A stretch of DNA of 64,000 nt from Comamonadaceae bacterium ALPHA2B (GCA_005503065.1 SCOE01000003.1:62001-126000), one strand, 5' to 3'; shown: positions 53,840 to 62,139, counted from the first letter of the stretch. Notes: generated by a model from the letters alone, not told the origin. Translations and numbers: made by a program.

Positions 53840-55659
53840 TGGCGGCGCGCGCTCCGGCGGGGCCGAAGGCCGCGGCCGTGCGCTACCGCGTGCGCTGCGC
53901 CGACCTGCACGCCCACCTCTACGACATCACCCTCGAGCTCGACGCGCCGCAGGCCCTGCAGCGCGTGTCGCTGCCGGTGTGGATCCCGGGCAGCTACCTG
54001 GTGCGCGAGTTCGCGAAGAACCTGCAGAGCCTGCGCGCGACACAGGGCCGCCGCAAGCTGCAGGTCGTGCAGCAGGACAAGGCCGCCTGGCAGATCGATT
54101 GCGAGGCCGGCCGTCCCCTGACGCTGCACTACCAGGTCTGCGCCTACGACCATTCGGTGCGCACCGCCTGGCTCGACGCCGACCGCGGCTTCTTCAACGG
54201 CACCAGCCTGTGCCTGCGTGTCGAAGGCCAGACCGAGCTCGCGTGCACGCTGCAGGTCGATGCGCCCACGGGCACCGCCACGCCCTGGTCCTGCGCCACG
54301 GCGCTGCGCCCGGTCAAGGTCGATCGGCGCGGCTTCGGCCTCTACCGCGCCGACGGCTACGACGAACTGGCCGACAGCCCGGTCGAGATGGGCGACTTCT
54401 GGAGCGCCGAGTTCGACGTGCTGGGCGTGCCGCACCGCTTCGTGGTCGCCGGCACCACGCCCGCCTTCGACGGTGAGCGCCTGGTGGCCGACACCCGCGC
54501 CATCTGCGAGACCCAGATGCGCTTCTGGCACGGCGACAAGGCTCGTGCCAAGGCGCGCGACGCCGCCCAGCGCCCGCCGCACGACCGCTACGTGTTCATG
54601 CTCAACGCCGTGGGCGACAGCTACGGCGGGCTGGAACACCGACACTCCACCGCGCTGATCTGCAACCGCAGCGACCTGCCCCAGCGCGGCGTGGCCAAGG
54701 CCGGCGAGGGCTACACCACGCTGCTGGGCCTGATCAGCCACGAGTACTTCCACACCTGGAACGTCAAGCGCCTGCGGCCGGCGGAATTCGCGCGCTACGA
54801 CTACGACCGGGAGAACTACACGCGCCTGCTCTGGTTCTTCGAGGGCTTCACCAGCTACTACGACGACGTGCTGCTGCGCCGCGCCGGCGGCATCGACGAC
54901 GCCACCTACGTCAAGCTGCTGAACAAGACGGCCAACCAGGTGCTGCAGACGCCGGGCCGCTTCGTGCAGTCGGTGGCCGACGCGAGCTTCGACGCCTGGG
55001 TGAAGTACTACCGCCCCGACGAGCAGATGCCCAACGCCACGGTGAGCTACTACACCAAGGGCGCGCTGGTCGCGCTGTGCCTGGACCTCACGCTGCGCAG
55101 CGAAGGCCACAGCACGCTCGACGACGTGATGCGGCTGCTGTGGGCGCGCTCCGACGGCGGGCCCGTCGCCGAGGGCGACATCGCCGCCGCGCTGGAAACG
55201 GTGGGCCGCCGCTCCTACGCCCCCGAACTGGCGAAGTGGGTGCACGGCACGGACGAGCTGCCGCTCAAGCCGCTGCTAGAGGCGCACGGCGTGGCCGTGC
55301 TCGACGAACCCGCGCAGCGCGCACAGGCCCTGGGCCTGCGCGTGGCCGAGACCGGCGGCAGCGTGCAGGTCAAGGTCGTGCTGCGCGGCAGCGCGGCCGA
55401 GCAGGCCGGCTTCTCGGCCAACGACGAATGGCTGGCCGTCGAGCCCCCCGCCACGCGCGGACGCCCCGCCTCGGCCTGGCGCATCGCCAAGCTCGACGAA
55501 CTGCCGCTGTACCTCGGCGACGCGAAACAGTGCACCGCCATCGTGGCGCGCGACCGCCGGCTGCTGCGCCTGCCGCTGCGCCTGCCGGCGAACCAGACCA
55601 CGCTGCGCCTGGCGCCGCAGGACGCGCCCAGGCTGCGGGCGTGGCTCGGCGGGCGCTGA
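53839..55659 (+). CDS. M61-family peptidase with PDZ domain
   Basis: 606 residues. The zinc site is HEYFHTWNVKRLRP (HExxH, about 300) with the downstream Glu in WFFEGFTSYYDD; SYGGLEHRHST is the family's upstream block. The C-terminal region (about 480-570) is a PDZ domain (GLRVAETGGSVQVKVVLRGSAAEQAGFSANDEWLAV). M61 enzymes are glycyl aminopeptidases. No signal peptide is evident. Its ATG overlaps the dsbC stop. Confidence 0.92.
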   Translation: MAARAPAGPKAAAVRYRVRCADLHAHLYDITLELDAPQALQRVSLPVWIPGSYLVREFAKNLQSLRATQGRRKLQVVQQDKAAWQIDCEAGRPLTLHYQVCAYDHSVRTAWLDADRGFFNGTSLCLRVEGQTELACTLQVDAPTGTATPWSCATALRPVKVDRRGFGLYRADGYDELADSPVEMGDFWSAEFDVLGVPHRFVVAGTTPAFDGERLVADTRAICETQMRFWHGDKARAKARDAAQRPPHDRYVFMLNAVGDSYGGLEHRHSTALICNRSDLPQRGVAKAGEGYTTLLGLISHEYFHTWNVKRLRPAEFARYDYDRENYTRLLWFFEGFTSYYDDVLLRRAGGIDDATYVKLLNKTANQVLQTPGRFVQSVADASFDAWVKYYRPDEQMPNATVSYYTKGALVALCLDLTLRSEGHSTLDDVMRLLWARSDGGPVAEGDIAAALETVGRRSYAPELAKWVHGTDELPLKPLLEAHGVAVLDEPAQRAQALGLRVAETGGSVQVKVVLRGSAAEQAGFSANDEWLAVEPPATRGRPASAWRIAKLDELPLYLGDAKQCTAIVARDRRLLRLPLRLPANQTTLRLAPQDAPRLRAWLGGR

Positions 55660-55675
55660 GCGCGCCGCGTCGCCC

Positions 55676-55735
55676 TGCTCTCTTTTCGATAGCAGCCTGC
55701 GCCCGCCCCATGGGCGTCAGCGGCCGACTTTTTCC
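55676..55735 (+). repeat. Type-A intergenic repeat, copy 9
   Basis: TGCTCTCTTTTCGATAGCA, CGCCCGCCCCATGGGCG hairpin, CAGCGGCCGACTTTTTCC tail with T-run, between the convergent M61 and DUF2325 genes; a likely bidirectional terminator. Confidence 0.7.
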
Positions 55736-56346
55736 GAATCCGCAGCCGCCACCGCGCGGCGCATGAAGTGCAGTGGCTGCGTCGCCTCCTGCCCGACCAG
55801 CACGCACGGCTTGCCCGTGCGGCGGCAGTGGTCCTGCACCCGCCAGAAGGCGCCGTGGCTCAGGCAGCCGGTCTGGCAGATCACCAGGTCGGCCGCGCGC
55901 AAACTGGCGTCGAGCAGGGCCTGGTCGGCTTCCTCCAGAACGTCGCCCGCATGGTGCAGGTAGTGCCCGCCGGCGATCTCCACCAGTTGCCGCGCCAGCC
56001 CGGAGGCGCCGCCCGCTTCGCCCACGCAGAGCACCGCCTTGCGCCGCAGGTCGCTGCCCAGGACCCCGGCCGCAGGCTGCGGCGCCACCACGCGGCGGCG
56101 GCCCGCCTGCAGCAGCCCCAGGAGCCGCTTGGACAGCGTCAGACCGGCGGCAGCATGCGGGCTCAATGCGTCCCGCACCATGGCCGCAGCGGAGTCGCGC
56201 AGCACCAGCGCGCCGCGCAGGCGCACGACCTGCGCCTCCAACTGGGCGATGCGGGCGGCCTGTCCGGCCAGCAGGCGGGAGCAACGCTCCTGTGCGCGGG
56301 CGTAGGCCCGCAGCAGCACGGTGTGTTCTTCCATCGGCGGCTCCAT
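55717..56346 (-). CDS. DUF2325 domain protein, possibly iron-regulated
   Basis: 209 residues: an N-terminal helical, coiled-coil-prone part (RAQERCSRLLAGQAARIAQLEAQVVRLRGALVLRD) and a C-terminal DUF2325 domain (VLCVGEAGGASGLARQLVEIAGGHYLHHAG ... DLVICQTGCLSHGAFWRVQDHCRRTGKPCVLVGQ). The DUF has no assigned function; Cys and His residues are prominent. A Fur-box-like sequence lies 18-32 bp upstream of the ATG, suggesting iron control. Confidence 0.85.
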   Translation of the reverse strand: MEPPMEEHTVLLRAYARAQERCSRLLAGQAARIAQLEAQVVRLRGALVLRDSAAAMVRDALSPHAAAGLTLSKRLLGLLQAGRRRVVAPQPAAGVLGSDLRRKAVLCVGEAGGASGLARQLVEIAGGHYLHHAGDVLEEADQALLDASLRAADLVICQTGCLSHGAFWRVQDHCRRTGKPCVLVGQEATQPLHFMRRAVAAADSEKVGR

Positions 56347-56363
56347 GTCGAGGCCATTCTAGA

Positions 56364-56378
56364 TAAGAACAATTCTCA
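56364..56378. promoter_or_regulatory. Candidate Fur box upstream of the DUF2325 gene
   Basis: TAAGAAC-A-ATTCTCA is a 7-1-7 imperfect palindrome (TGAGAAT T GTTCTTA on the minus strand) close to the Fur consensus TGATAAT-N-ATTATCA. It lies in the promoter region of the leftward DUF2325 gene. The call rests on similarity only. Confidence 0.5.
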
Positions 56379-56477
56379 ACTGAACGCGTCCACGAGGCGA
56401 GGAGGGTCTGGGTATAGTGGCCCGGCGCGGCCTGCTGCCGTCCCCCTTCTTCCCTCTTCACCCTCCCCGGAGACACC

Positions 56478-57257
56478 ATGAGCTACGAGAACATCGAAGT
56501 GCGCACCGAGGCCGGCAAGGTCGGCATCGTGACGCTCAACCGCCCCAAGGCCCTGAACGCGCTGAACGATGCGCTCATGACCGAACTGGGCACGGCCTTG
56601 AAGGCCTTCGATGCCGACGAGGCGATCGGCTGCGTGATCGTCACCGGCAGCGAACGCGCCTTCGCCGCCGGCGCCGACATCGGCGCCATGGCCAAGTACA
56701 GCTTCGTCGATGCGTACAAGGGCGACTACATCACGCGCAACTGGGAAACGATCCGGAGCATCCGCAAGCCGGTGATTGCCGCGGTGAGCGGCTTCGCGCT
56801 GGGCGGCGGCTGCGAGCTGGCGATGATGTGCGACTTCATCATCGCGGCCGACAACGCGAAGTTCGGCCAGCCCGAAATCAAGCTGGGCGTGATCCCCGGC
56901 GCCGGCGGCACGCAGCGCCTGCCGCGCGCCGTGGGCAAGAGCAAGGCCATGGACATGGCGCTCACGGGTCGCATGATGGACGCCGCCGAGGCCGAGCGCG
57001 CCGGCCTGGTCAGCCGCGTCGTGCCTTACGACAAGCTGATGGACGAGGCGCTGGGCGCCGCGCTGCAGATCGCCGACTTCTCGCAGATCGCCGTGATGGC
57101 CGCCAAGGAATCGGTGAACCGCGCTTTCGAGAGCGGCCTGTCGGACGGCGTCATGTTCGAGCGCCGACTGTTCCACGCCCTGTTCGCCACCGCCGACCAG
57201 AAGGAAGGCATGGACGCCTTCGTGGCCAAGCGCAAGGCCGAATTCAAGCACCAGTGA
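56478..57257 (+). CDS. Enoyl-CoA hydratase
   Basis: 259-residue crotonase. The oxyanion-hole blocks are [13 protein letters not shown] (about 57-69) and [47 protein letters not shown] with catalytic Glu residues in GCELA and PEIKLG. It hydrates short-chain enoyl-CoA in fatty acid or amino acid degradation. An AGGAG-like site (CCGGAGAC) precedes the ATG. Monocistronic, ended by a strong hairpin. Confidence 0.94.
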   Translation: MSYENIEVRTEAGKVGIVTLNRPKALNALNDALMTELGTALKAFDADEAIGCVIVTGSERAFAAGADIGAMAKYSFVDAYKGDYITRNWETIRSIRKPVIAAVSGFALGGGCELAMMCDFIIAADNAKFGQPEIKLGVIPGAGGTQRLPRAVGKSKAMDMALTGRMMDAAEAERAGLVSRVVPYDKLMDEALGAALQIADFSQIAVMAAKESVNRAFESGLSDGVMFERRLFHALFATADQKEGMDAFVAKRKAEFKHQ

Positions 57258-57331
57258 GCACGCGGGGCGATGCGGCCCGGCATCTCCTCGTCATCAGCAA
57301 AAAGCGCTTGAAGCGCCCACCCGATCTGCGC

Positions 57332-57367
57332 GAGCCGCTATCGATTCGATAGCGGCTCGCTGCTTTT
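57332..57367 (+). terminator. Terminator after enoyl-CoA hydratase (type-A repeat derivative, copy 10)
   Basis: GAGCCGCTATCGA pairs exactly with TCGATAGCGGCTC around a one-base loop offset, giving a 13-bp stem, followed by GCTGCTTTTTGG. It contains the GCTAT..ATAGC core of the type-A repeat. Confidence 0.8.
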
Positions 57368-57380
57368 TGGGGGCCGCAGG

Positions 57381-58595
57381 TCAGCGTTCGGCCAAGACGC
57401 GCCGCAGCGCGTCGAGCACGGCTGGCGGCGGCTCGGCGGCCACGGACGGTGCCATGCCTTCGCGCCAGCGCAGCGTGCGGCCCGGCGCGGCCGGCACCTC
57501 CAGCACGCCCAGGGTGGCACCGCGCGCATCTTCCAGCACGATGCGCCAGCCCGGCACAGGGGCGTCGGCGGCCGCACCGCCGCTCCCTGAAGGAGGAATG
57601 GCAGCCTCGACCAGCGCCCCGAGTGGCGCGGCCTCGGTCCGCGCGAGGCGCCGCGACGGGCCGCTCGCATCGACGATGCGCAGGTGCGTCCATCCGCGCC
57701 AGGCGCCCGGATGCGCTGCCGGCGGCAGCGAGCGGCGCGCGAGCGCGGCGGGTGGCACCCCCGCTGCAGGCGCCGCAGCCACGGCGGGTGCCCCGGCGGC
57801 CGCCGGGGCACCCGCGCCGGCCGGCGCTGGCGCTGGCGCTGGCGCTGGCGCTGGCGCTGGCGGTGGCAGTGGCGGTGGCGCGAGATTCGCCTCGCCAACC
57901 GGCGGCACATTGATCGATGCAGGCGGTGCGGCGATGGCGGGCGGTGGCGACTGCGCCTCGGGCCGCTCGGCCATGGACTCCGCTTGCGCCTTGGCAGCGC
58001 GCTGGGTGGTGGCCCGTTGCTGGGCCGTGGTGTCGGCTTCGGCAGCGCTGCGGCGCTCCTCGCGCAACGCGCGGGAGTCGGTGCCGGCCGCGGGCTCGCG
58101 TTCCCGCGCCGTGCCTGAGGGACGCGGCGCGGGCGTGACGGCAGGCGACGAATCGTCGGCCGATGGCGCGGGCGACGCCGGGAGGGCAGGAGCAGGTGCA
58201 GGTGCAGGTGCTGGCTCTGGCGCTGGTGCTGCGGGAGAAGCTGCAGGCGGCTCAGCGTCGAGCCGCGCATCCGGCACCGGTTCGCGGTGCCACAGCACAG
58301 TCACGAACAGCGCCACCAGCGCCGTGGCCAGAGCCGCGTTCCACGGCATGCGCGAGCCCGGCGTGCCGCCCCACCGGCGCTTCCACCAGGGCCGTGCCGC
58401 GTCGCGCGGCTTGCTGGCGGCCAGCGGCGACGGCTCGACGGCGTTGTGCGCGGTGCGCAGGATCGCCTCGCGCGTGGCCGGATGCGGGGCCGCGTCGCGG
58501 TCCGGCGCGGCGTCGAGCATGCGGCGCAGCACCGGGTCGACGGGCGGCATGCCACCGGCAGCGCCGCCGGGCAGATCGCGCGGGTCCTGCGTCAT
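57381..58595 (-). CDS. Ala/Pro-rich single-pass membrane protein partnered with ECF sigma factor (anti-sigma-like)
   Basis: 404 residues. The N-terminal cytoplasmic part is 80 residues (VDPVLRRMLDAAPDRDAAPH), followed by one helix (MPWNAALATALVALFVTVLW, about 84-103), a very Ala/Pro-rich periplasmic region with an (Ala-Pro)n run, and a folded C-terminus (GWTHLRIVDASGPSRRLART to the end) that looks like a DUF-type sensor domain. Its ATG overlaps the sigma-factor stop (ATGA), the usual arrangement for anti-sigma factors, but no zinc HxxxCxxC motif is seen. Role inferred from context. Confidence 0.65.
   Translation of the reverse strand: MTQDPRDLPGGAAGGMPPVDPVLRRMLDAAPDRDAAPHPATREAILRTAHNAVEPSPLAASKPRDAARPWWKRRWGGTPGSRMPWNAALATALVALFVTVLWHREPVPDARLDAEPPAASPAAPAPEPAPAPAPAPALPASPAPSADDSSPAVTPAPRPSGTAREREPAAGTDSRALREERRSAAEADTTAQQRATTQRAAKAQAESMAERPEAQSPPPAIAAPPASINVPPVGEANLAPPPLPPPAPAPAPAPAPAPAGAGAPAAAGAPAVAAAPAAGVPPAALARRSLPPAAHPGAWRGWTHLRIVDASGPSRRLARTEAAPLGALVEAAIPPSGSGGAAADAPVPGWRIVLEDARGATLGVLEVPAAPGRTLRWREGMAPSVAAEPPPAVLDALRRVLAER
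57823..57864 (+). repeat. Tandem hexanucleotide repeat GGCGCT
   Basis: About six to seven uninterrupted GGCGCT units coding for (Ala-Pro)n on the minus strand, followed by decayed GGCGGT/GGCAGT units. Unit length is a multiple of three, so slippage would change the linker length without breaking the frame. Confidence 0.8.
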
Positions 58596-59260
58596 GCGCC
58601 CTGCCCCTCCAGCGCCACGAGGTAGCGCGCCATGCAGGCGCGCAGCTTCTGCAGGCCATAGCGCAGGCGGCTCTTCACGGTTTCGAAGCCGAGCGCGAGT
58701 TGCGCGGCCATCGCGTCGACGGTAAGGCCGTCCTCGTGGTGCAGCAGGAAGGCGGCGCGCTGCTCGGCCGGCAGCTCGTCGAGGCAGGCCAGCAGCCGGC
58801 GTCCGGCGGCGCGCCAGAAGGCGAGCTCCTCGGCCGAGGGATGCGCCGCATCGGCCGCGCCGTCGGCAGCCTGCACGCCGCGCTCGAGCGAGGGAAGGTG
58901 CGGCGGCTCGTCGTCGTCGCCATGGCCGCCGGCGTCGAGTGCGACCTCGCGGCCGCTCACGCGCAGCCGGTCCATCGCCAGGTTGTGCGCGATGGTGAAG
59001 GCCCAGGTGCGCCACGTGGCGCCCTGCGGCGAGAAGGAATCGCGTGCCGTCACGATGCGCAGCCAGGTGTCCTGGAACACCTCGTCCGCCTGGGCCGCAA
59101 GGCGCGCGCCCAGCAGGCGGCGCACGAATCGGAACAGCGCGCCTTCGTGGCGCGCGTAGAGGATGTCGAAGGCGGTTGCATCGCCACTGGCGTAGGCGAG
59201 CATCAACTGGTCGTCGGCCATCGCGTGGCGCTGCGCGTCGACGGGCGAAGGCGCGAGCAT
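58592..59260 (-). CDS. ECF-type RNA polymerase sigma factor
   Basis: 222 residues: region 2 (MLAYASGDATAFDILYARHEGALFRFVRRLL ... ADEVFQDTWLRIV, then TWAFTIAHNLAMDRLR) and region 4 (LDELPAEQRAAFLLHHEDGLTVDAMAAQLALGFETVKSRLRYGLQKLR), joined by a long acidic linker (about 115-150). The start may be at 59260 or at the ATG at 59221 (MADDQLMLAYASGD). It probably drives its own promoter and is controlled by the downstream membrane protein. Confidence 0.9.
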   Translation of the reverse strand: MLAPSPVDAQRHAMADDQLMLAYASGDATAFDILYARHEGALFRFVRRLLGARLAAQADEVFQDTWLRIVTARDSFSPQGATWRTWAFTIAHNLAMDRLRVSGREVALDAGGHGDDDEPPHLPSLERGVQAADGAADAAHPSAEELAFWRAAGRRLLACLDELPAEQRAAFLLHHEDGLTVDAMAAQLALGFETVKSRLRYGLQKLRACMARYLVALEGQGA

Positions 59261-59374
59261 CGGAGGATTGTCACCCCCCTTGTACGCACGGGCGGGCAGC
59301 GCGGGGTCGACGCGGCGGGCGGAATCCGCTCGGTGCGGTCCATCCCGGCCGCTGGCGGCGGCGCGGAGTCTGGC

Positions 59375-59380
59375 TATAAT
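59375..59380 (+). promoter_or_regulatory. -10 box of the tRNA-Met promoter
   Basis: A consensus TATAAT lies 9 bp upstream of the mature tRNA 5' end. No good -35 hexamer is seen at the normal spacing. Confidence 0.6.
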
Positions 59381-59389
59381 GGCGGGCTC

Positions 59390-59466
59390 GGCGCTTTAGC
59401 TCAGTCGGTTAGAGCGATGGAATCATAATCCACAGGTCCGCGGTTCGAGTCCGTGAAGCGCCACCA
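59390..59466 (+). tRNA. tRNA-Met (CAT)
   Basis: Acceptor GGCGCTT/AAGCGCC, D-arm GCTCAGTCGGTTAGAGC, anticodon loop ATCATAA (anticodon CAT), T-arm CGCGG-TTCGAGT-CCGTG and encoded CCA. The lack of the initiator C1-A72 mismatch and the three G-C pairs of the initiator anticodon stem makes it the elongator type; a lysidine-modified tRNA-Ile2 cannot be fully excluded. It marks the left border of the AT-rich element. Confidence 0.93.
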
Positions 59467-59508
59467 CTAAAAAGCCCTTGTAAATCAACCACTTACGAGA
59501 GCTCAAGA

Positions 59509-59531
59509 AGCCCGCCTAGTGCGGGCTTTTT
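59509..59531 (+). terminator. Terminator after tRNA-Met
   Basis: AGCCCGC-CTAGT-GCGGGCT followed by TTTTG. Standard intrinsic terminator for the tRNA transcript, and the last GC-rich chromosomal-looking sequence before the element. Confidence 0.85.
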
Positions 59532-59548
59532 GTTGCCCAAAATCTGGC

Positions 59549-59583
59549 TAGGCTACATATAGGCTACGCCAGGAATAGGCTAC
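59549..59583 (+). repeat. Three direct TAGGCTAC repeats
   Basis: TAGGCTAC at 59549, 59560 and 59576; the second and third share a longer TAGGCTACGCCAGG-like block. They lie between the tRNA terminator and the first gene of the element, in the position of an operator or of recombinase arm sites. Confidence 0.55.
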
Positions 59584-59642
59584 GGCCAGGCAACACGGCG
59601 GTTCTCACAGAAGCAAGCAGACATAGCCCCAGAATACAGGGC

Positions 59643-60629
59643 ATGCACGACCTGATTGCCCAGCTCAAGAACACGCCCAACACACCTATCACGTCCGGAC
59701 AGCTCGCCGCCCTCTTGGAGGCCGTCTTGACGCACCAGCAGACCCAAGCACGCACCCAGGAGGGCCAGGACTGGAACTCCCTACCCGACGACAGGGAGCT
59801 CACAACCGAGGAGCTTGGGCAGTGGCTTCGCAAAGCTCCCAACACGCTTGCCAAGCTTCGAGTGAAGGGCACCGGACCAGCCTACAAGCCAGGCAAACCC
59901 GTTATCTACAAAGTGGGCGACGTGAGGCAGTGGCTCGCCTCTCGCCGGGTCAACAGCACCTCCGAAGCAACGGTGCGAGGAATTCACCGTTTCGACTCAA
60001 TCGCAGACCTCACCCCAATGTTTACTTTCGAATGCCTAACCATTCCGTTAGGTATTGAAAATTCCTTGGACTATCAAGACCTTCACCCAGAAGCAAAAAT
60101 TAAGCAAGTCTCCTTCTTCAATCTTGATAATGTCATTCAAATGAAGAAGAACAACGAGTTTTCATTTTTTGACGATTTCAGTTTAAGCGAACAGGTCGGC
60201 GCTTTGCTCATAGCGGCAGGGTGTTGCTTTGCAAACGACGAAGAGAATCTTTTTCATGGACTTCTTTCTTTAATTGAGGAATTAAAGAACTCAGGCAAAG
60301 ACATACATAAAATTTGCACAACAGAAGGTGATACTCCAACCCATGTGATAGTCAGGATAACTCGTCAAATTTTCATAACTTACGAGCTGGAAACTGAAGA
60401 GTGGAAAGATTGCTACGATAAATCGGCAGTCAAAGCAATGCAGCAACTCTCAGACTTGGGGTTTGACCTCAACGCCACCAACAACCACGGACAAAGAGCT
60501 GTAGACCTTGCCCCAGACGATAGCCATTTAAAAGTTTGGCTAACCGCCAACGCAGAGAAGGACGATTTTTTTGACAACGTGCCCACGTCCGAAAAACCAA
60601 CCAAAAAGATAAGACCTTTTGGACTATGA
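59643..60629 (+). CDS. Excisionase-like HTH protein with ankyrin-like C-terminus
   Basis: 328 residues, first gene of the element's operon. Residues about 52-102 (ELTTEELGQWLRKAPNTLAKLRVKGTGPAYKPG...VIYKVGDVRQWLAS) form a MerR/AlpA/HTH_17-type DNA-binding unit. Residues about 275-310 (LSDLGFDLNATNNHGQRAVDLAPDDSHLKVWLTANA) read as one ankyrin repeat. The middle is unassigned. Composition switches inside the gene: the HTH part is GC-rich like the chromosome, the rest AT-rich, suggesting a chimera. The TGA overlaps the next ATG (ATGA). Confidence 0.7.
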   Translation: MHDLIAQLKNTPNTPITSGQLAALLEAVLTHQQTQARTQEGQDWNSLPDDRELTTEELGQWLRKAPNTLAKLRVKGTGPAYKPGKPVIYKVGDVRQWLASRRVNSTSEATVRGIHRFDSIADLTPMFTFECLTIPLGIENSLDYQDLHPEAKIKQVSFFNLDNVIQMKKNNEFSFFDDFSLSEQVGALLIAAGCCFANDEENLFHGLLSLIEELKNSGKDIHKICTTEGDTPTHVIVRITRQIFITYELETEEWKDCYDKSAVKAMQQLSDLGFDLNATNNHGQRAVDLAPDDSHLKVWLTANAEKDDFFDNVPTSEKPTKKIRPFGL

Positions 60630-61144
60630 TTCAAATTGAAGTGAAGAACCTTCACCGCAAAGTCTATGAGGGTTTACAACGCGAGGGGCGATTTTACTTC
60701 ACCAAAGATAGCCTCCTTGACGCATTCTCTTTGTCGCCAAGCAAAGAAGACTACAAAGAGGCAGTGCGCAATGTGCTCTCATTTAACAAAGAGCTTGCCA
60801 AGAAAAAACTTCAGCTCATGAGGGTTGGCTTTGTGTTTCTCACACCTTCCGAAGTGAACCAGGAGCTTCTGACTGACACCGAGGCCAAAAGAAGACTGGA
60901 GCGTGTAGAGCTCATGTTAGGTGGTGTGCTCACTGACCCGCAGGAGCGCAAAGAGGAAACGTACATGGGTTTCACCTATATGGTTCAAAGCCTCAAGTAC
61001 GAAAATCAGCCGCTACTTGTCACCGAACAGTTTGCGCTCGATTACCCGCTTCTGGCATTGGCAAGCTTTACCGCAGAGGTTTGGAACAATGCTTACCGGA
61101 CCACACCAAGAGCAGAGATTGAAGAAATCGCAAGGGGAATGTGA
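60626..61144 (+). CDS. Unknown protein, second gene of the element operon
   Basis: 172 residues, soluble, charged; MIQIEVKNLHRKVYEGLQREGRFYFTKDSLLDAFSLSPSKEDYKEAVRNVL begins with a helical, possibly winged-helix-like segment, then FVFLTPSEVNQELL and a C-terminal helical part. No family recognised. Its ATG overlaps the upstream stop and its own TGA abuts the next ATG (TGAATG), so it is co-translated in the cassette. Confidence 0.7.
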   Translation: MIQIEVKNLHRKVYEGLQREGRFYFTKDSLLDAFSLSPSKEDYKEAVRNVLSFNKELAKKKLQLMRVGFVFLTPSEVNQELLTDTEAKRRLERVELMLGGVLTDPQERKEETYMGFTYMVQSLKYENQPLLVTEQFALDYPLLALASFTAEVWNNAYRTTPRAEIEEIARGM

Positions 61145-61801
61145 ATGGATTACAAAAATATGCTTTTCAAAGTGCTTCGCGAGCACCCCAAAGAAGTTAC
61201 CAAACTTGAGATAGCAAGCAGCAAGCCGGCTCTTCTCGAACTCTTGCCACACTCCCCGGCTTGCTACTTACATTTGAGCAAAGCGCTGCGCGCTGACAAA
61301 GAAATTCTGGTGGCCGCGTTGAGCGACGTGTATGCGCCTGAGGAAGAAAAACGCGAAACCGAACAAGAGCGTGCTCTACGGCAGTTTGTCGGCGCCTTGT
61401 TTCGAAAGAAACTTCGTGGTGGCGACTGGTACGACTACCACGCTTACACCAATCAGTGGCGTATCAAGGTTCCAGCGTCTTTAAGAAGGGATGTCGAATT
61501 CTTGACTGCCGCTCTCGAAGTCAACTCTTTCACAACCAATCTCATTGAACACGAATTTTCACAAGAGCCTAAATTTCTCGTCAGAATTGCAGAGCTCCAT
61601 GGTATTGGTGTGTTTGCACTCAACCTCGACGGTGAACTTTTACGAAGAGCAACGGCGGGTAATAAACCTGGCGACTTGAATATTGAAGACTCTGTGGCTC
61701 TGCGCATTTACGAAGAACTCAAGGCAAATCTTGAACTAAAGCAGTTCAATGAGCAGCTCCCTGAGGGCAAGCCAAGCACAAGGTCGAACGGCAAGCTATG
61801 A
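61145..61801 (+). CDS. DUF4116-like helical-repeat protein, third gene of the element operon
   Basis: 218 residues. Two stretches follow the DUF4116 pattern of paired helices ending in Arg-x-Asp-x-Glu: LSKALRADKEILVAALSDVY (about 44-63) and VPASLRRDVEFLTAALEVN (about 109-127). DUF4116 domains occur in tandem in bacterial and protist proteins of unknown function. The rest, including RIAELHGIGVFALNLDGELLRRA, is unassigned. Start and stop junctions are TGAATG upstream and ATGA downstream. Confidence 0.65.
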   Translation: MDYKNMLFKVLREHPKEVTKLEIASSKPALLELLPHSPACYLHLSKALRADKEILVAALSDVYAPEEEKRETEQERALRQFVGALFRKKLRGGDWYDYHAYTNQWRIKVPASLRRDVEFLTAALEVNSFTTNLIEHEFSQEPKFLVRIAELHGIGVFALNLDGELLRRATAGNKPGDLNIEDSVALRIYEELKANLELKQFNEQLPEGKPSTRSNGKL

Positions 61802-62139
61802 CCGACCTCAAAGACGAAGTAAGACGAGCCACCCGCCTTCTTCAAGACAAAGAGTACGAGCTTCTCACTGCCATGGACTTGAAGGCTGGCGAGGAGCCCA
61901 ACGAAGCGCAAAGGATTGAGGTTCTGGGCGAGCTCACTGAGTTTGTGCGGCAATACACGAGCCCTGAACTTCAAGAGGCCATGAAGGCTGCTCAAGTCCG
62001 CAGTGGCAAGTACGACCACCCAATCGACGCCATGGCTGTTTCGCTGGTCCAGGGCATGGAGCCTCAGGAACGCATGTTCTGGGAAGCGACCTATCAGCCC
62101 CACGTCATGAAGGTAAAGCGCCCTCCTCCGCGCGACTGA
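61798..62139 (+). CDS. Unknown small protein, fourth gene of the element operon
   Basis: 113 residues: a charged helical N-terminus (LKDEVRRATRLLQDKEYELLTAMDLKAGEEPNEAQ), a middle helix pair, and a short basic Pro-rich tail (HVMKVKRPPPRD). No family recognised. Its ATG overlaps the previous stop by four bases. It is the end of the cassette; the SOS-regulated gene begins 38 bp later. Confidence 0.65.
   Translation: MTDLKDEVRRATRLLQDKEYELLTAMDLKAGEEPNEAQRIEVLGELTEFVRQYTSPELQEAMKAAQVRSGKYDHPIDAMAVSLVQGMEPQERMFWEATYQPHVMKVKRPPPRD

Noticed and set aside
57823-57880. Tandem repeats that might suggest a CRISPR-like array
   Set aside because: Six-base units without spacers, inside a coding sequence as an Ala-Pro linker. 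No CRISPR array or cas gene was seen in the window.
59390-59466. tRNA-Met as a proven att site for the element
   Set aside because: No integrase gene and no second copy of the tRNA 3' end lie within the window, so integration at the tRNA is only a hypothesis.
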